From the NCBI GenBank assembly GCA_003248805.1, contig QFQY01000021.1, positions 5,095 through 69,094 of the forward strand: a DNA stretch of 64,000 bases, read 5' to 3'. Position numbers and translations under genes: made by a program. The notes under the pieces are model-generated. The model ran no database searches. It had not been told where the DNA came from and worked only from the letters and a program-made list of their open reading frames with translations. Positions 33,789 through 42,066 of the stretch are shown piece by piece. Position 1 is the stretch's first letter. The number at the start of each line of letters is the position of its first letter. This stretch comes from Chelatococcus sp. Its GTDB lineage: Bacteria > Pseudomonadota > Alphaproteobacteria > Rhizobiales > Beijerinckiaceae.

Positions 33789-35594
33789 ATGAGTCCCGTT
33801 CCGCCCCGCCTCGTCCTCGGCGTCGATCGATCCGTTCTCGGCAGAGCCTGGCATGACAGGCTGGACGCCGCCGGCCTCGGCAGGGCCGAGGCGCTGGCGC
33901 AGCAGGGCGGCATCCCCGACATCCTCTCCCGGCTGCTCGCCGCGCGTGGGGTCGAGCCGCAGGACGCCGCGCGCTTCCTCGAGCCGAAGCTGCGCGACCT
34001 GCTGCCCGATCCGGCGACGCTGACCGACATGGAGGCCGCCGCGGCGCGGCTCGCACACGCCGTGGCGACGCGCGAGCAGATCGCGATCTTCGGCGACTAC
34101 GACGTCGACGGCGCCTGTTCCTCGGCGCTGCTCGCCGGCTTCGTCGAGGAGACCACGGGCCGTCGGCCGCGCATCCATATCCCCGACCGGCTGATCGAGG
34201 GCTACGGACCCAACAGCGAGGCGATCGCGGCGCTCGCCGCCGAAGGAGCGACGCTGCTCGTCACGGTCGACTGCGGCACGACCAGCCACGAGCCCCTGGC
34301 TGAGGCGCGCCGGCTCGGCATGGACGTCGTGGTGCTCGACCACCACCAGGCGCCGGAACATCTGCCAGCCGTCGAGGCGCTGGTGAACCCGAACCGGCAG
34401 GACGATCTCTCCGGCCTCGGCCATCTCTGCGCGGCCGGCGTCGTCTTCCTCGCGCTGGTCGCGACGGTCCGCGCCTTGCGGTCGAAGCGCTTCTGGCCGG
34501 ACCGGGCGCATGAACCCGATTTGCTCGCCAGCCTCGATCTCGTGGCGCTGGCGACGGTGGCGGACGTCGTTCCGCTCACCGGACTGAACCGCGCCTTCGT
34601 CCGGCAGGGCCTCGCCATGCTGCGCGGACGCGCCCGGACGGGGCTCGCTGCGCTGATGGACGTCTCCGGCCTCGATGGCCCCCTGGAGCCCTGGCATCTC
34701 GGCTTCCTGCTCGGGCCGCGCATCAATGCCGGCGGGCGGATCGGCGACGCGGCCCTCGGAGCGAAGCTCCTGCTGACGCATGACGAGATCGAGGCGCGCG
34801 CCATTGCCGCCGAGCTCAACCGGCTGAATCAGGAGCGGCAGGAAATCGAGCGGCTGGCGGTGCTGGAGGCGACCGCCCAGGCCGAACACGAGCTCGCGCT
34901 GCGGCCCGAGACCGCGGTGCTGCTGGCCTCCTCGCCAGACTGGCACCCCGGCATCGTCGGCCTCGTGGCGGCGCGCCTCAAGGAGCGCTTCCGGCGGCCG
35001 GCTTTCGCCCTGGCGCTGAACGGGCATGGCGGCGCGACCGGCTCCGGGCGCTCGGTCGCCGGCGTCGATCTCGGCCGCGCCGTGCGTGCGGCCGTCGAGG
35101 CGGGTCTCGCGCTGAAGGGCGGCGGCCACGCCATGGCGGCCGGCGTCACGCTCGCGGACGGTGGGGAGGGAGCCTTCGGCGCCTTCATGAACGAACGGCT
35201 CGCGGCCGAGGTCGCCGCCGCGGGCGAGGCGCGGGCGCTGCTGGTCGACGCGGCGCTGAGCGCCGGCGGGGCGACGCCGCGCCTGCTGGCCGAGATCGAG
35301 CGCGCCGGGCCTTTCGGCGCCAGCAGCCCGGAGCCCGTCTTCGTCTTTCCCGCGCATCGCCTCACCGAGGCGATCGAGGTCGGCTCCGGCGGCCATGTCC
35401 GGTTCAAGCTGCGAGGCGGTGACGGGGCGAGCGTGGGCGGCATCGCCTTCCGCATCGCGCAGGAGCCGCTCGGACGCGCATTGCTGGCGGCGCGCGGCGA
35501 GACGGTGCATCTGGCGGCCAGCCTGACGCTCAATCGCTGGGGCGGCAGGGAGACGGCGGAGCTGCGCCTTCTCGACATGGCGCGCCTCGCCTGA
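33789..35594 (+). CDS. recJ: Single-stranded-DNA-specific exonuclease RecJ
   Basis: A 601-residue 5'-3' ssDNA exonuclease acting in recombination and mismatch/base-excision repair. The DHH-family metal motifs are DYDVD (residues 103-107), VDCGTTSHEPLAEARRLG and VVLDHHQAPE; the DHHA1 motif is KGGGHAMAAG. A C-terminal OB-fold follows. The tRNA-Glu gene lies about 100 bp downstream. Confidence 0.95.
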   Translation: MSPVPPRLVLGVDRSVLGRAWHDRLDAAGLGRAEALAQQGGIPDILSRLLAARGVEPQDAARFLEPKLRDLLPDPATLTDMEAAAARLAHAVATREQIAIFGDYDVDGACSSALLAGFVEETTGRRPRIHIPDRLIEGYGPNSEAIAALAAEGATLLVTVDCGTTSHEPLAEARRLGMDVVVLDHHQAPEHLPAVEALVNPNRQDDLSGLGHLCAAGVVFLALVATVRALRSKRFWPDRAHEPDLLASLDLVALATVADVVPLTGLNRAFVRQGLAMLRGRARTGLAALMDVSGLDGPLEPWHLGFLLGPRINAGGRIGDAALGAKLLLTHDEIEARAIAAELNRLNQERQEIERLAVLEATAQAEHELALRPETAVLLASSPDWHPGIVGLVAARLKERFRRPAFALALNGHGGATGSGRSVAGVDLGRAVRAAVEAGLALKGGGHAMAAGVTLADGGEGAFGAFMNERLAAEVAAAGEARALLVDAALSAGGATPRLLAEIERAGPFGASSPEPVFVFPAHRLTEAIEVGSGGHVRFKLRGGDGASVGGIAFRIAQEPLGRALLAARGETVHLAASLTLNRWGGRETAELRLLDMARLA

Positions 35595-35692
35595 AAGCGG
35601 TGGACTTCGGTCAAACTGGCGCTTGCGGAGGCACGGCCCTGCCTCTATACCTCGCCCCGCTTCGCGACAGCGAGCCGCCGCCATCGAGGCGG

Positions 35693-35767
35693 GCGACCTT
35701 CGTCTATCGGTTAGGACACCAGCCTTTCACGCTGGGGAGACGGGTTCGACTCCCGTAGGTCGCGCCA
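35693..35767 (+). tRNA. tRNA-Glu (anticodon UUC)
   Basis: A 75-nt cloverleaf: acceptor GCGACCT/AGGTCGC, anticodon stem CCAGC/GCTGG with loop CTTTCAC giving anticodon UUC, T-arm with GGTTCGACTCCC, discriminator G and an encoded CCA. It is adjacent to recombinase remains, so it is the likely integration site of a mobile element. Confidence 0.95.
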
Positions 35768-35992
35768 TTCCGGTGCAAAACTGCGAACACCGGCTGCCAC
35801 GCCGGATTTGCCAGTAACTGCCTTTCCGATCTTGCCGATGTCGCCGACGATCCTGACGAGGTCCGTACCGACTTCGACCCGGTCGACGACCGATCGGATG
35901 TAGGTCTTCCGGAAGGGTATCTCGCCCGTCGTAATGTTCTCCCGCATCATCCGGCCGAATTTTACGACCATGTCGGGCGAGATCGCCGGCAT
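35711..35992 (-). pseudogene. Truncated C-terminus of a large serine recombinase
   Basis: About 94 codons on the minus strand. The segment FGRMMRENITTGEIPFRKTY and then IRSVVDRVEVGTDLVRIVGD match the C-terminal end of large serine recombinases from Hyphomicrobiales, which carry the FRKAYLRxxVDRVEV pattern. No N-terminal resolvase or zinc-ribbon domain precedes it: the homology begins abruptly at about 35992. The frame runs into the tRNA gene and stops there, as integrases next to tRNA genes do. It is too short to be active. Confidence 0.6.
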
Positions 35993-36002
35993 GTTCGGCG
36001 TG

Positions 36003-36200
36003 AACGGGCTGCCGGACCTGCCGCGTGACGTGCTGCACCAGAAAGCCGACGCGATCGATCGGCAGATCCATGACCTGACCACTCTGCGAGACACCCTGCG
36101 CCACGTCGCCGACTGCCCCGCCCCGTCGCATATGGAATGCCCGACCTTCCGGCGACTTGTTGATCTGGCAGGCAAGCGAGGCGCACGCCGCCGCCCCTGA
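36003..36200 (+). pseudogene. Truncated C-terminus of a MerR-family regulator
   Basis: About 65 codons reading LPRDVLHQKADAIDRQIHDL then TTLRDTLRHVADCPAPSHME and CPTFRRLVDLA. This is the antiparallel coiled-coil and cysteine-bearing tail of MerR/CueR-type regulators (…DxxIxxLxxLRDxL…C…CP). The helix-turn-helix domain is missing and the homology begins about where the recombinase relic ends, so two genes were fused by a deletion. The remaining Cys pattern is CP-x8-CP, typical of a metal sensor. Confidence 0.6.
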
Positions 36201-36391
36201 GCTGAAGGCGAAGTTCATCAAGCCACCGACCGCAGCCCAGCACGCGGGATGCGCCACTTGCGGACATTGGGGCATCGCCCATTAGCTGACATCCGCGTCG
36301 CGCAGGTGCCAGCCATACTTGCAGCTATCCGCCAGCAGCCACTGAAGCGAAATGGGCTCCGGGAAACCCGGCGCGGTGCAGGCCGTCGATT
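36201..36391. other. Gene-free stretch with a dispersed 13-bp fragment
   Basis: No gene is supported. It contains CGGACATTGGGGC (36261-36273), an exact match to a fragment at 62848-62860, followed by GCTGACATCC. The stretch is probably decayed accessory DNA between the MerR relic and the catabolic module. Confidence 0.5.
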
Positions 36392-37249
36392 TCAGCTGCG
36401 CTCGGTATGTGGGTCGAGCCAGTCGCGCAACCAGTCGCCGAGAAGGTTGACGCTGAGCACAGTCAGCATCAGCGCCAGACCCGGAAGGGTTATGATCCAC
36501 CAGGCGCTGGCGATATAGGTGCGTCCATCCGCCAGCATGCGGCCCCAGCTCGGGGAGGGCGGCTGGATGCCGAGCCCTAGGAAGCTGAGCCCGGCCTCCA
36601 GCACGATGGTTCGGGCCAGCTCCAGCGTGGCCACGACGAGGGCCGGCGTCAGCACGTTGGGCAGGATATGACGGCCGAGAATGCGCAGGTGTCCAGCTCC
36701 CATGGCGCGCACGGCCTGGACGAACTCCCTTTCGCGGACCGTCAGAACCTGACCACGGACGATCCTCGCGTAACGGACCCAACTCGTCAGAGCGAGCACG
36801 GCAATCAGGTTGTGGAGGCTGGGCCCCAGCGCCGCCACGACCAGAAGCGCCAGCAGCATCAGTGGAAAGGCGAGCTGGATGTCGACCAGCCGCATCAGCA
36901 GACGATCGCTCCAACCGCCGAAATAGCCGGCGATCAGGCCGAGTAAGATCCCGACGATTCCGCCGAGAACGACGGCCGATCCCGCGATCGTCAGCGTGAC
37001 GCGGCTGCCGGCGACGATCCGGCTGACAATGTCGCGGCCGAGCTGGTCGGTACCGAAAGGATGGCTGCCGAGCCCAGACCAAGAGATCGTCGGCGCGAGC
37101 ATGCGGGCGCGCAGGTCGCCGCGGGTGGGATCGGGTAAGCCGAGCCAGGGGCCGGCGATCGCCAAGGCTAGCAGCAACACCAGCAAGGCCGCACCGAACA
37201 GGCCGAGCCAGTTGGAGCGCTGGCTGCGCAGGAAGGAGAGCAGCCTCAT
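36392..37249 (-). CDS. ABC transporter permease, DppC/OppC type
   Basis: A 285-residue inner membrane protein with six helices. The cytoplasmic EAA-like motif (EFVQAVRAMGAGHLRILGRH) contacts the ATPase; the N-terminal LGTDQLGRD-type block is seen as HPFGTDQLGRDIVSRI. It is the last gene of the minus-strand hydantoinase/Dpp operon and overlaps the upstream permease by 4 bases (37246-37249). No ATPase gene (DppD/F) is nearby, so the transporter must borrow one or be incomplete. Confidence 0.87.
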   Translation of the reverse strand: MRLLSFLRSQRSNWLGLFGAALLVLLLALAIAGPWLGLPDPTRGDLRARMLAPTISWSGLGSHPFGTDQLGRDIVSRIVAGSRVTLTIAGSAVVLGGIVGILLGLIAGYFGGWSDRLLMRLVDIQLAFPLMLLALLVVAALGPSLHNLIAVLALTSWVRYARIVRGQVLTVREREFVQAVRAMGAGHLRILGRHILPNVLTPALVVATLELARTIVLEAGLSFLGLGIQPPSPSWGRMLADGRTYIASAWWIITLPGLALMLTVLSVNLLGDWLRDWLDPHTERS

Positions 37250-38166
37250 GACGCTTGCCGGATCCTAGGATCGATCAGGGTGTAGAGCAGGTCGACAAGA
37301 AGATTCACGCCGACGAAGATCGTCGCGACGACCGCCACGCCCGCCTGAACGACCGGGAAATCCTTGGTCTCGATGGCCTGCACGATCAGGCGGCCGACGC
37401 CCGGCCAGGAAAACACGGTTTCAGTCACCGCCGCCCCACCCAGTAGTTCGCCGGCAAGGATGCCTGTCATGGTCACGACTGGGATCAGTGAATTGCGACC
37501 GACATGCCAGGTGAAGACGCGCCGGGGCGGCAGGCCCTTGGCGTAGGCGGTGCGCACATAATCGTCGCGCATCACGTCGAGCATCGAGGAGCGGAGCAGG
37601 CGCGCGATGCTTGCCGTGGTGAAGCAGGCGAGCGTGACCGCCGGCAGGACGAGGTTCTGCCAGCTGCCGTAGCCGCCGGTCGGCAGCCAGCCGAGCTGCA
37701 CCGCAAACAGCAGGATCAGGATGATGCCGAGCCAGAAGGAGGGCGTGGCCTGCCCCAGCAAGGCCACGAGCAGAACCAGCGCTTCGATCACCGAACCACG
37801 GTAAATCGCGGCCAGTGCGCCGGCCATGCCGCCGATGAGGATGCCGATCGCGAGTGCGCTGCCGGCCAGCAGCGCGGTTGCCGGCAGTCGCTCCAGCACC
37901 ACAGTCAGTGCAGGGCGACCGAACTGGAAGGACTGGCCGAAATCACCCTTTGCGGCGTTGAGAAGGAAGCTCAGATATTGCTGCAGCAGCGGCAGGTCGA
38001 GGCCGAGCTGGGTCCTGAGTTCGCGCATCTGCTCTTCGGTCGCGCCGATCGGTAGCAGGAGTACGGCGGGGTCGCCCAGCAACCGCGACACCACGAAGAC
38101 GACCGTCACGACGCCCCAGATCGCAATCAGGCCCTCGCCGAGCCGGGCGGTCAGGTGACGCGGCAT
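37246..38166 (-). CDS. ABC transporter permease, DppB/OppB type
   Basis: About 306 residues, six helices, with the DppB signature DYVRTAYAKGLPPRRVFTWH near the C-terminal half. It pairs with the DppC-type protein. The start is ambiguous: ATG 38166 or TTG 38187, because the region just upstream consists of four imperfect 15-bp repeats that each carry an AAGG-like element. The gene is third in an operon with hyuA and hyuB, after the latter. Confidence 0.85.
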   Translation of the reverse strand: MPRHLTARLGEGLIAIWGVVTVVFVVSRLLGDPAVLLLPIGATEEQMRELRTQLGLDLPLLQQYLSFLLNAAKGDFGQSFQFGRPALTVVLERLPATALLAGSALAIGILIGGMAGALAAIYRGSVIEALVLLVALLGQATPSFWLGIILILLFAVQLGWLPTGGYGSWQNLVLPAVTLACFTTASIARLLRSSMLDVMRDDYVRTAYAKGLPPRRVFTWHVGRNSLIPVVTMTGILAGELLGGAAVTETVFSWPGVGRLIVQAIETKDFPVVQAGVAVVATIFVGVNLLVDLLYTLIDPRIRQAS

Positions 38167-38168
38167 CT

Positions 38169-38228
38169 GCAAGCCTTCATCGAGCAAGCCTTCATCGTGC
38201 AGGCCTTCACCATGCTTGCCTCCATCGC
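38169..38228. repeat. Four tandem 15-bp repeats upstream of dppB-like gene
   Basis: Units at 38169-38183, 38184-38198, 38199-38213 and 38214-38228 differ by a few bases; the two first differ at the last base only. On the minus strand each unit reads like a repeated ATGAAGGCTTGC, so ribosome-binding and start-like sequences are multiplied between hyuB and the permease. Confidence 0.75.
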
Positions 38229-38239
38229 GGCGGCGATCC

Positions 38240-39889
38240 TCAGAGCTTCAGCCCGTAGATCTCGACGGCGGCCTGCCGCGAAATCCGCTCCTCGCGCAGA
38301 TCGCGCTCGACCAAAGCGCGGTCGCGCTTTTTGGGGTCGCCGAAACCGCCGCCACCGGCCGCCACCATACCCACCCATTCGCCGGGCTGGAGGATGCCGG
38401 CCCGCCGGTCGAGCGGCTTGGCACCCGGTGACAGCTCGACGCGGGCGGTCGAACCCGCTTCGCCGCCGGCAAGGCCGAAGGGTGGCACGATCGAGTTCGT
38501 CCCGCCGGCAGAGATGCGGGCGGTATGGTCGAGCATCTTCACCCTCCGGCGTAGCGTCATGCCGCCACGATACTCGCCTGCGCCGCCGGAATCCTGCACC
38601 AGCTCGTAGCATTCGACCATGACGGGATGTTCGGTTTCCAGCGCCTCGATCGGCAGGTTGGCGGTGTTGGTGGTGTTGACCTGCACGCCGTCGAGCCCAT
38701 CCTTGTCCGCCCGCGCGCCCATGCCGCCGCCATGCATTTCGTTGTAGACGTAGAAGCGGCCGGTGCGTGGGTGCATCCCACTGGTCGTCAGCAGGGTGCC
38801 ACCGGTCGAGGCCGCCGCGATGCGTGCGGGGACGACTTCGGCAAGCGCAGCGAAGATCATGTCGACGAGGCGCTGGCCGATGTCGGTGCGGCTGTAGACC
38901 GCCGCCGGTGCGACCGAGTTCAGCACGGAGCCAAGCGGTGCGGAGACGTGGATGGGTCGGTGGAAGCCGGCATTGGCGGGCAAATCGGGATCGACGACAG
39001 CTTTGACCGCGAAATAGACCGTCGCCAGCAGAGCCGTGTAGACCATATTGATGGGCGCGCGGACCTGGGTGGGCGCATCTGGGAAGTCGATCGAGATCTC
39101 GTCGCCCTTCACCTCGATTACCACCTGAAGATCCATCACGTCATCGATCAGGTTGCTGTCGAAGTCGTGGCGGAAGCGGTAGGTCCCGTCGGGAATGGTC
39201 GCAATTCCGGCTCGCGTGCGGCGCTCGGTGTAGTCGAGCACCTGGGCACCCGCCGCGGTTACGGTGTCCCGGCCATACTTGTCGCAGAGCGCCTGGTAGC
39301 GCTGGACGCCGAGCCGATTGGCCGCCATCTGCGCGCGGAAATCGTTGACGCGCTCGCGCGGGACCTGGCAGTTCAGCAGGACCAGCGCCATCAGATCTTC
39401 CTGCAACACGCCTTCCCGGTACAGCCGGACCGGCGGAATGCGCAGGCCTTCCTGGAAGATGTGGGCGTGGCCGCGATCGACGAAGTCGGAGTGATGGGCG
39501 AGGTTCGTGACCCAGGCGACCAGTTCGCCGCCGTGGAAGATCGGTTCCATGAAGACGATGTCGTTGAGATGGGTGCCTCCGCCGGTATAGGCGTCGTTGC
39601 CGACGAAGACGTCACCGGGCTTCACTGTCGAGAGGTCGTGGCTTCTGAAGACGTGCTCGGCGATTCCGAGCAGCGAACCGAGATGCACGGGGATGTGCTC
39701 GGCCTGGGCGATAGTGCGCCCCTGCGCGTCGAAGAGGGCGGTCGAACAGTCCTGCCGCTCCTTGATGTTGGTCGAATAGGCGGCGCGGATGAGCGCCTTG
39801 CCCATTTCCTCGACGATGGTGGTGAGCGCGCTGCCGATGACCTCGACGGTGATCGGATCGAGCGTTCCGGTCCTGACCTTGTCCTGCAT
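38240..39889 (-). CDS. hyuB: Hydantoinase B / oxoprolinase family protein (HyuB)
   Basis: A 549-residue beta-type subunit of the ATP-dependent hydantoinase/5-oxoprolinase/acetone-carboxylase family. The N-terminus LDPITVEVIGSALTTIVEEM and blocks GGGTHLNDIVFMEP and EMHGGGMGARADKDGLDGVQ fit HyuB. It acts with HyuA, 3 bp upstream in the operon, on a cyclic amide or related substrate such as N-methylhydantoin, 5-oxoproline or a lactam. Exact substrate is unknown. Confidence 0.88.
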   Translation of the reverse strand: MQDKVRTGTLDPITVEVIGSALTTIVEEMGKALIRAAYSTNIKERQDCSTALFDAQGRTIAQAEHIPVHLGSLLGIAEHVFRSHDLSTVKPGDVFVGNDAYTGGGTHLNDIVFMEPIFHGGELVAWVTNLAHHSDFVDRGHAHIFQEGLRIPPVRLYREGVLQEDLMALVLLNCQVPRERVNDFRAQMAANRLGVQRYQALCDKYGRDTVTAAGAQVLDYTERRTRAGIATIPDGTYRFRHDFDSNLIDDVMDLQVVIEVKGDEISIDFPDAPTQVRAPINMVYTALLATVYFAVKAVVDPDLPANAGFHRPIHVSAPLGSVLNSVAPAAVYSRTDIGQRLVDMIFAALAEVVPARIAAASTGGTLLTTSGMHPRTGRFYVYNEMHGGGMGARADKDGLDGVQVNTTNTANLPIEALETEHPVMVECYELVQDSGGAGEYRGGMTLRRRVKMLDHTARISAGGTNSIVPPFGLAGGEAGSTARVELSPGAKPLDRRAGILQPGEWVGMVAAGGGGFGDPKKRDRALVERDLREERISRQAAVEIYGLKL

Positions 39890-39892
39890 CGG

Positions 39893-41974
39893 TCAGCCCT
39901 CCAGGATCAGGTTGAGATAGGCGTCGACCGTCGCGGTCTGTCCGGGAAGGACGAGCGTGGTCGAATCCATCTGGTCGACAATGGCGGGGCCCGCGACGGC
40001 ATGGCCGGGGCCAAGCAGAGCGCGGTCGTAAATCGGGCAATGGACGAAGCCGCCCGCCTCCGGCAGCCAGACGTCCCGATGCGCCGTGATGGCAGTCTCG
40101 GCTGGGCTGGTCGCAGGGGGATAAGCCTTGAGATCGGCCTTGGGCACGAGCCCGACGGCCTCGATCCGCAGCGTCGTCACCTGCACCGGCTCCTCGGCTG
40201 CGATGTAGCCGTAGACCTGATAATGAATGCGCTCGAACGCTTCGCGCAGCCGGACAAGGGCGGCGGCATCGATCGCGCCGGCGGGGCAGGGGACGGTCAG
40301 CTCATAGCCCTGGCCGCCATAGCGCATATCGATCGAGCGAATCAGCGAGCGGCGCTCCCGCGGGATCGCCTCCTGCTCGAACCATTCGCGGGCCCGCTCT
40401 TCCAAACCCGCGAAGCCTTGCTCGATCCTCGGGGCGCCGTCCTCGGTTAGCGGCAGAAGGCGGGTGAGTGAGAGATTGGTGCGCAGGTCGGTCAGCAGCA
40501 GCCCCAGCGCGCACATGATGCCGGGATATTTCGGGATGACGAGCCGCGGAATGTCGAGCTCGCGGGCGAGCCTGGAGGCATGGATCGGGCCTGCGCCGCC
40601 GAAGCCGAGCATGACGTAGTCGCGCGGATCATAGCCGCGCTCGACGGAGATGACGCGGATGGCCTTGGCCATGTTGGCGATGACGACGCTGATGATGCCT
40701 TGCGCCGTTTCCATCACGCCCAGTCCAAGCTTGTCTGCGAGCTTGCCGATCGCGGCCTTGGCAGCGGCCTGGTCGATCGTCATGCGGCCATTGAGCAGGT
40801 GGGTCGGGTTGAGGACCTGCAGCACGACATTGGCGTCGGTGACGGTCGGCTCCTCGTTGCCGCGCCCATAGCAGACCGGGCCGGGATCGGCGGCTGCCGA
40901 GCGCGGACCGACCTTGAGCAGGCCGCCCGGATCGATATGAGCGATCGAACCGCCGCCGGCGCCGACCGTATGGATGTCGAGCATCGGAAGTTTGAGCGGG
41001 TAGCCGTGGACATTGGCGTCGTTGGCCATTTGTGGCCGGCCTTGATCGATCAGGGAGACGTCGGTCGAGGTCCCGCCCATGTCGAAGGTGATGACGTTGT
41101 CGAAACCGGCGAGGCCGCCGACCGAGAGCGCTGCAATGACGCCGGCGGCCGGGCCCGAGAGCACGGTCCGGGCGGGGAAGTTCTGCGCCACTTCCGAGGA
41201 GATCACGCCGCCATTGGACTGCGTCAGGTGCGGGTGCGCGTGGATGCCGATCTCGGCCAGCCGCGGTTGCAGCTTCGAGAGATAGGACTTCATGATCGGG
41301 CCGAGATAGGCGTTCACGACCGTCGTCGAAAGCCGCTCATATTCGCGGAACTCCGGCGCGACCTCATGCGAGATCGAGACAAAAGCGCCCGGCATCTCCT
41401 CCGCGAGGATCTCCTTGACGCGCTTCTCATGCGCCGGCTCGACGAAGGAGAACAGGAAGCAGACCGCCACCGTGGCGATGCCCTCGGCCTTGAGCTTGCG
41501 GGCCGCGGCGCGCACCTCGTCCTCGTCGAGCGGCGTCAGGATGCTGCCGTCGAAGAGCACGCGCTCGCTGACTTCGAGCCGCTTGTCGCGCGTCACCAGG
41601 ATGCGCGGCTTCTGCGTCTGGATGTCGTAGAGCGAGTCGCGCTTCTGCCGGCGCAGTTCGAGCACGTCGCGGAAGCCCTTCGTCGTGATCAGCCCGGTCT
41701 CGGCGCCGCGCCCGACGATCAGGGCGTTTGTCGCGACCGTCGTGCCATGGCCGAAATACACGACCTCGGCCCTCTGGCCGGTGGTCTTGGCCACTTCCGC
41801 CACGCCCTGCTCGACGCCTCTGGCGATGCCGAGCGAGGGATCCTGCGGCGTGCTCGATACCTTCCAGACATGAATCTCGCCATGGGTCTCGTCGAACATG
41901 CAGACATCGGTGAAGGTACCGCCGGAATCGACGCCGACGCGCAGCTTCGGGGCGGTTTGGTTTTGAAGAGGCAT
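39893..41974 (-). CDS. hyuA: Hydantoinase A / oxoprolinase family protein (HyuA)
   Basis: A 693-residue alpha-type subunit. The N-terminal ATPase domain has the ASKHA phosphate loop VGVDSGGTFTDVC; a second loop is FDMGGTSTDVSLI; the HyuA domain (VGAGGGSIAHID) follows. It couples ATP hydrolysis to opening of hydantoins, oxoproline or lactams. ATG 41974 was selected because the family N-terminus starts just after it, whereas 42022 adds an unrelated 16 residues. It is upstream of HyuB by 3 bp and follows the binding-protein gene. Confidence 0.88.
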   Translation of the reverse strand: MPLQNQTAPKLRVGVDSGGTFTDVCMFDETHGEIHVWKVSSTPQDPSLGIARGVEQGVAEVAKTTGQRAEVVYFGHGTTVATNALIVGRGAETGLITTKGFRDVLELRRQKRDSLYDIQTQKPRILVTRDKRLEVSERVLFDGSILTPLDEDEVRAAARKLKAEGIATVAVCFLFSFVEPAHEKRVKEILAEEMPGAFVSISHEVAPEFREYERLSTTVVNAYLGPIMKSYLSKLQPRLAEIGIHAHPHLTQSNGGVISSEVAQNFPARTVLSGPAAGVIAALSVGGLAGFDNVITFDMGGTSTDVSLIDQGRPQMANDANVHGYPLKLPMLDIHTVGAGGGSIAHIDPGGLLKVGPRSAAADPGPVCYGRGNEEPTVTDANVVLQVLNPTHLLNGRMTIDQAAAKAAIGKLADKLGLGVMETAQGIISVVIANMAKAIRVISVERGYDPRDYVMLGFGGAGPIHASRLARELDIPRLVIPKYPGIMCALGLLLTDLRTNLSLTRLLPLTEDGAPRIEQGFAGLEERAREWFEQEAIPRERRSLIRSIDMRYGGQGYELTVPCPAGAIDAAALVRLREAFERIHYQVYGYIAAEEPVQVTTLRIEAVGLVPKADLKAYPPATSPAETAITAHRDVWLPEAGGFVHCPIYDRALLGPGHAVAGPAIVDQMDSTTLVLPGQTATVDAYLNLILEG

Positions 41975-42066
41975 GACGAGGTTGCGATCCGGTTGATCTG
42001 AGATCGGGCAAAGCGGTCCCATAGGGCGAGCGAGGCGACCCGCCGCCGGGGTCGTTTGCGAAGGCT

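Noticed and set aside
38169..38228. CRISPR-like array
   Set aside because: The units are contiguous 15-bp tandem repeats without spacers, and no cas gene is present.
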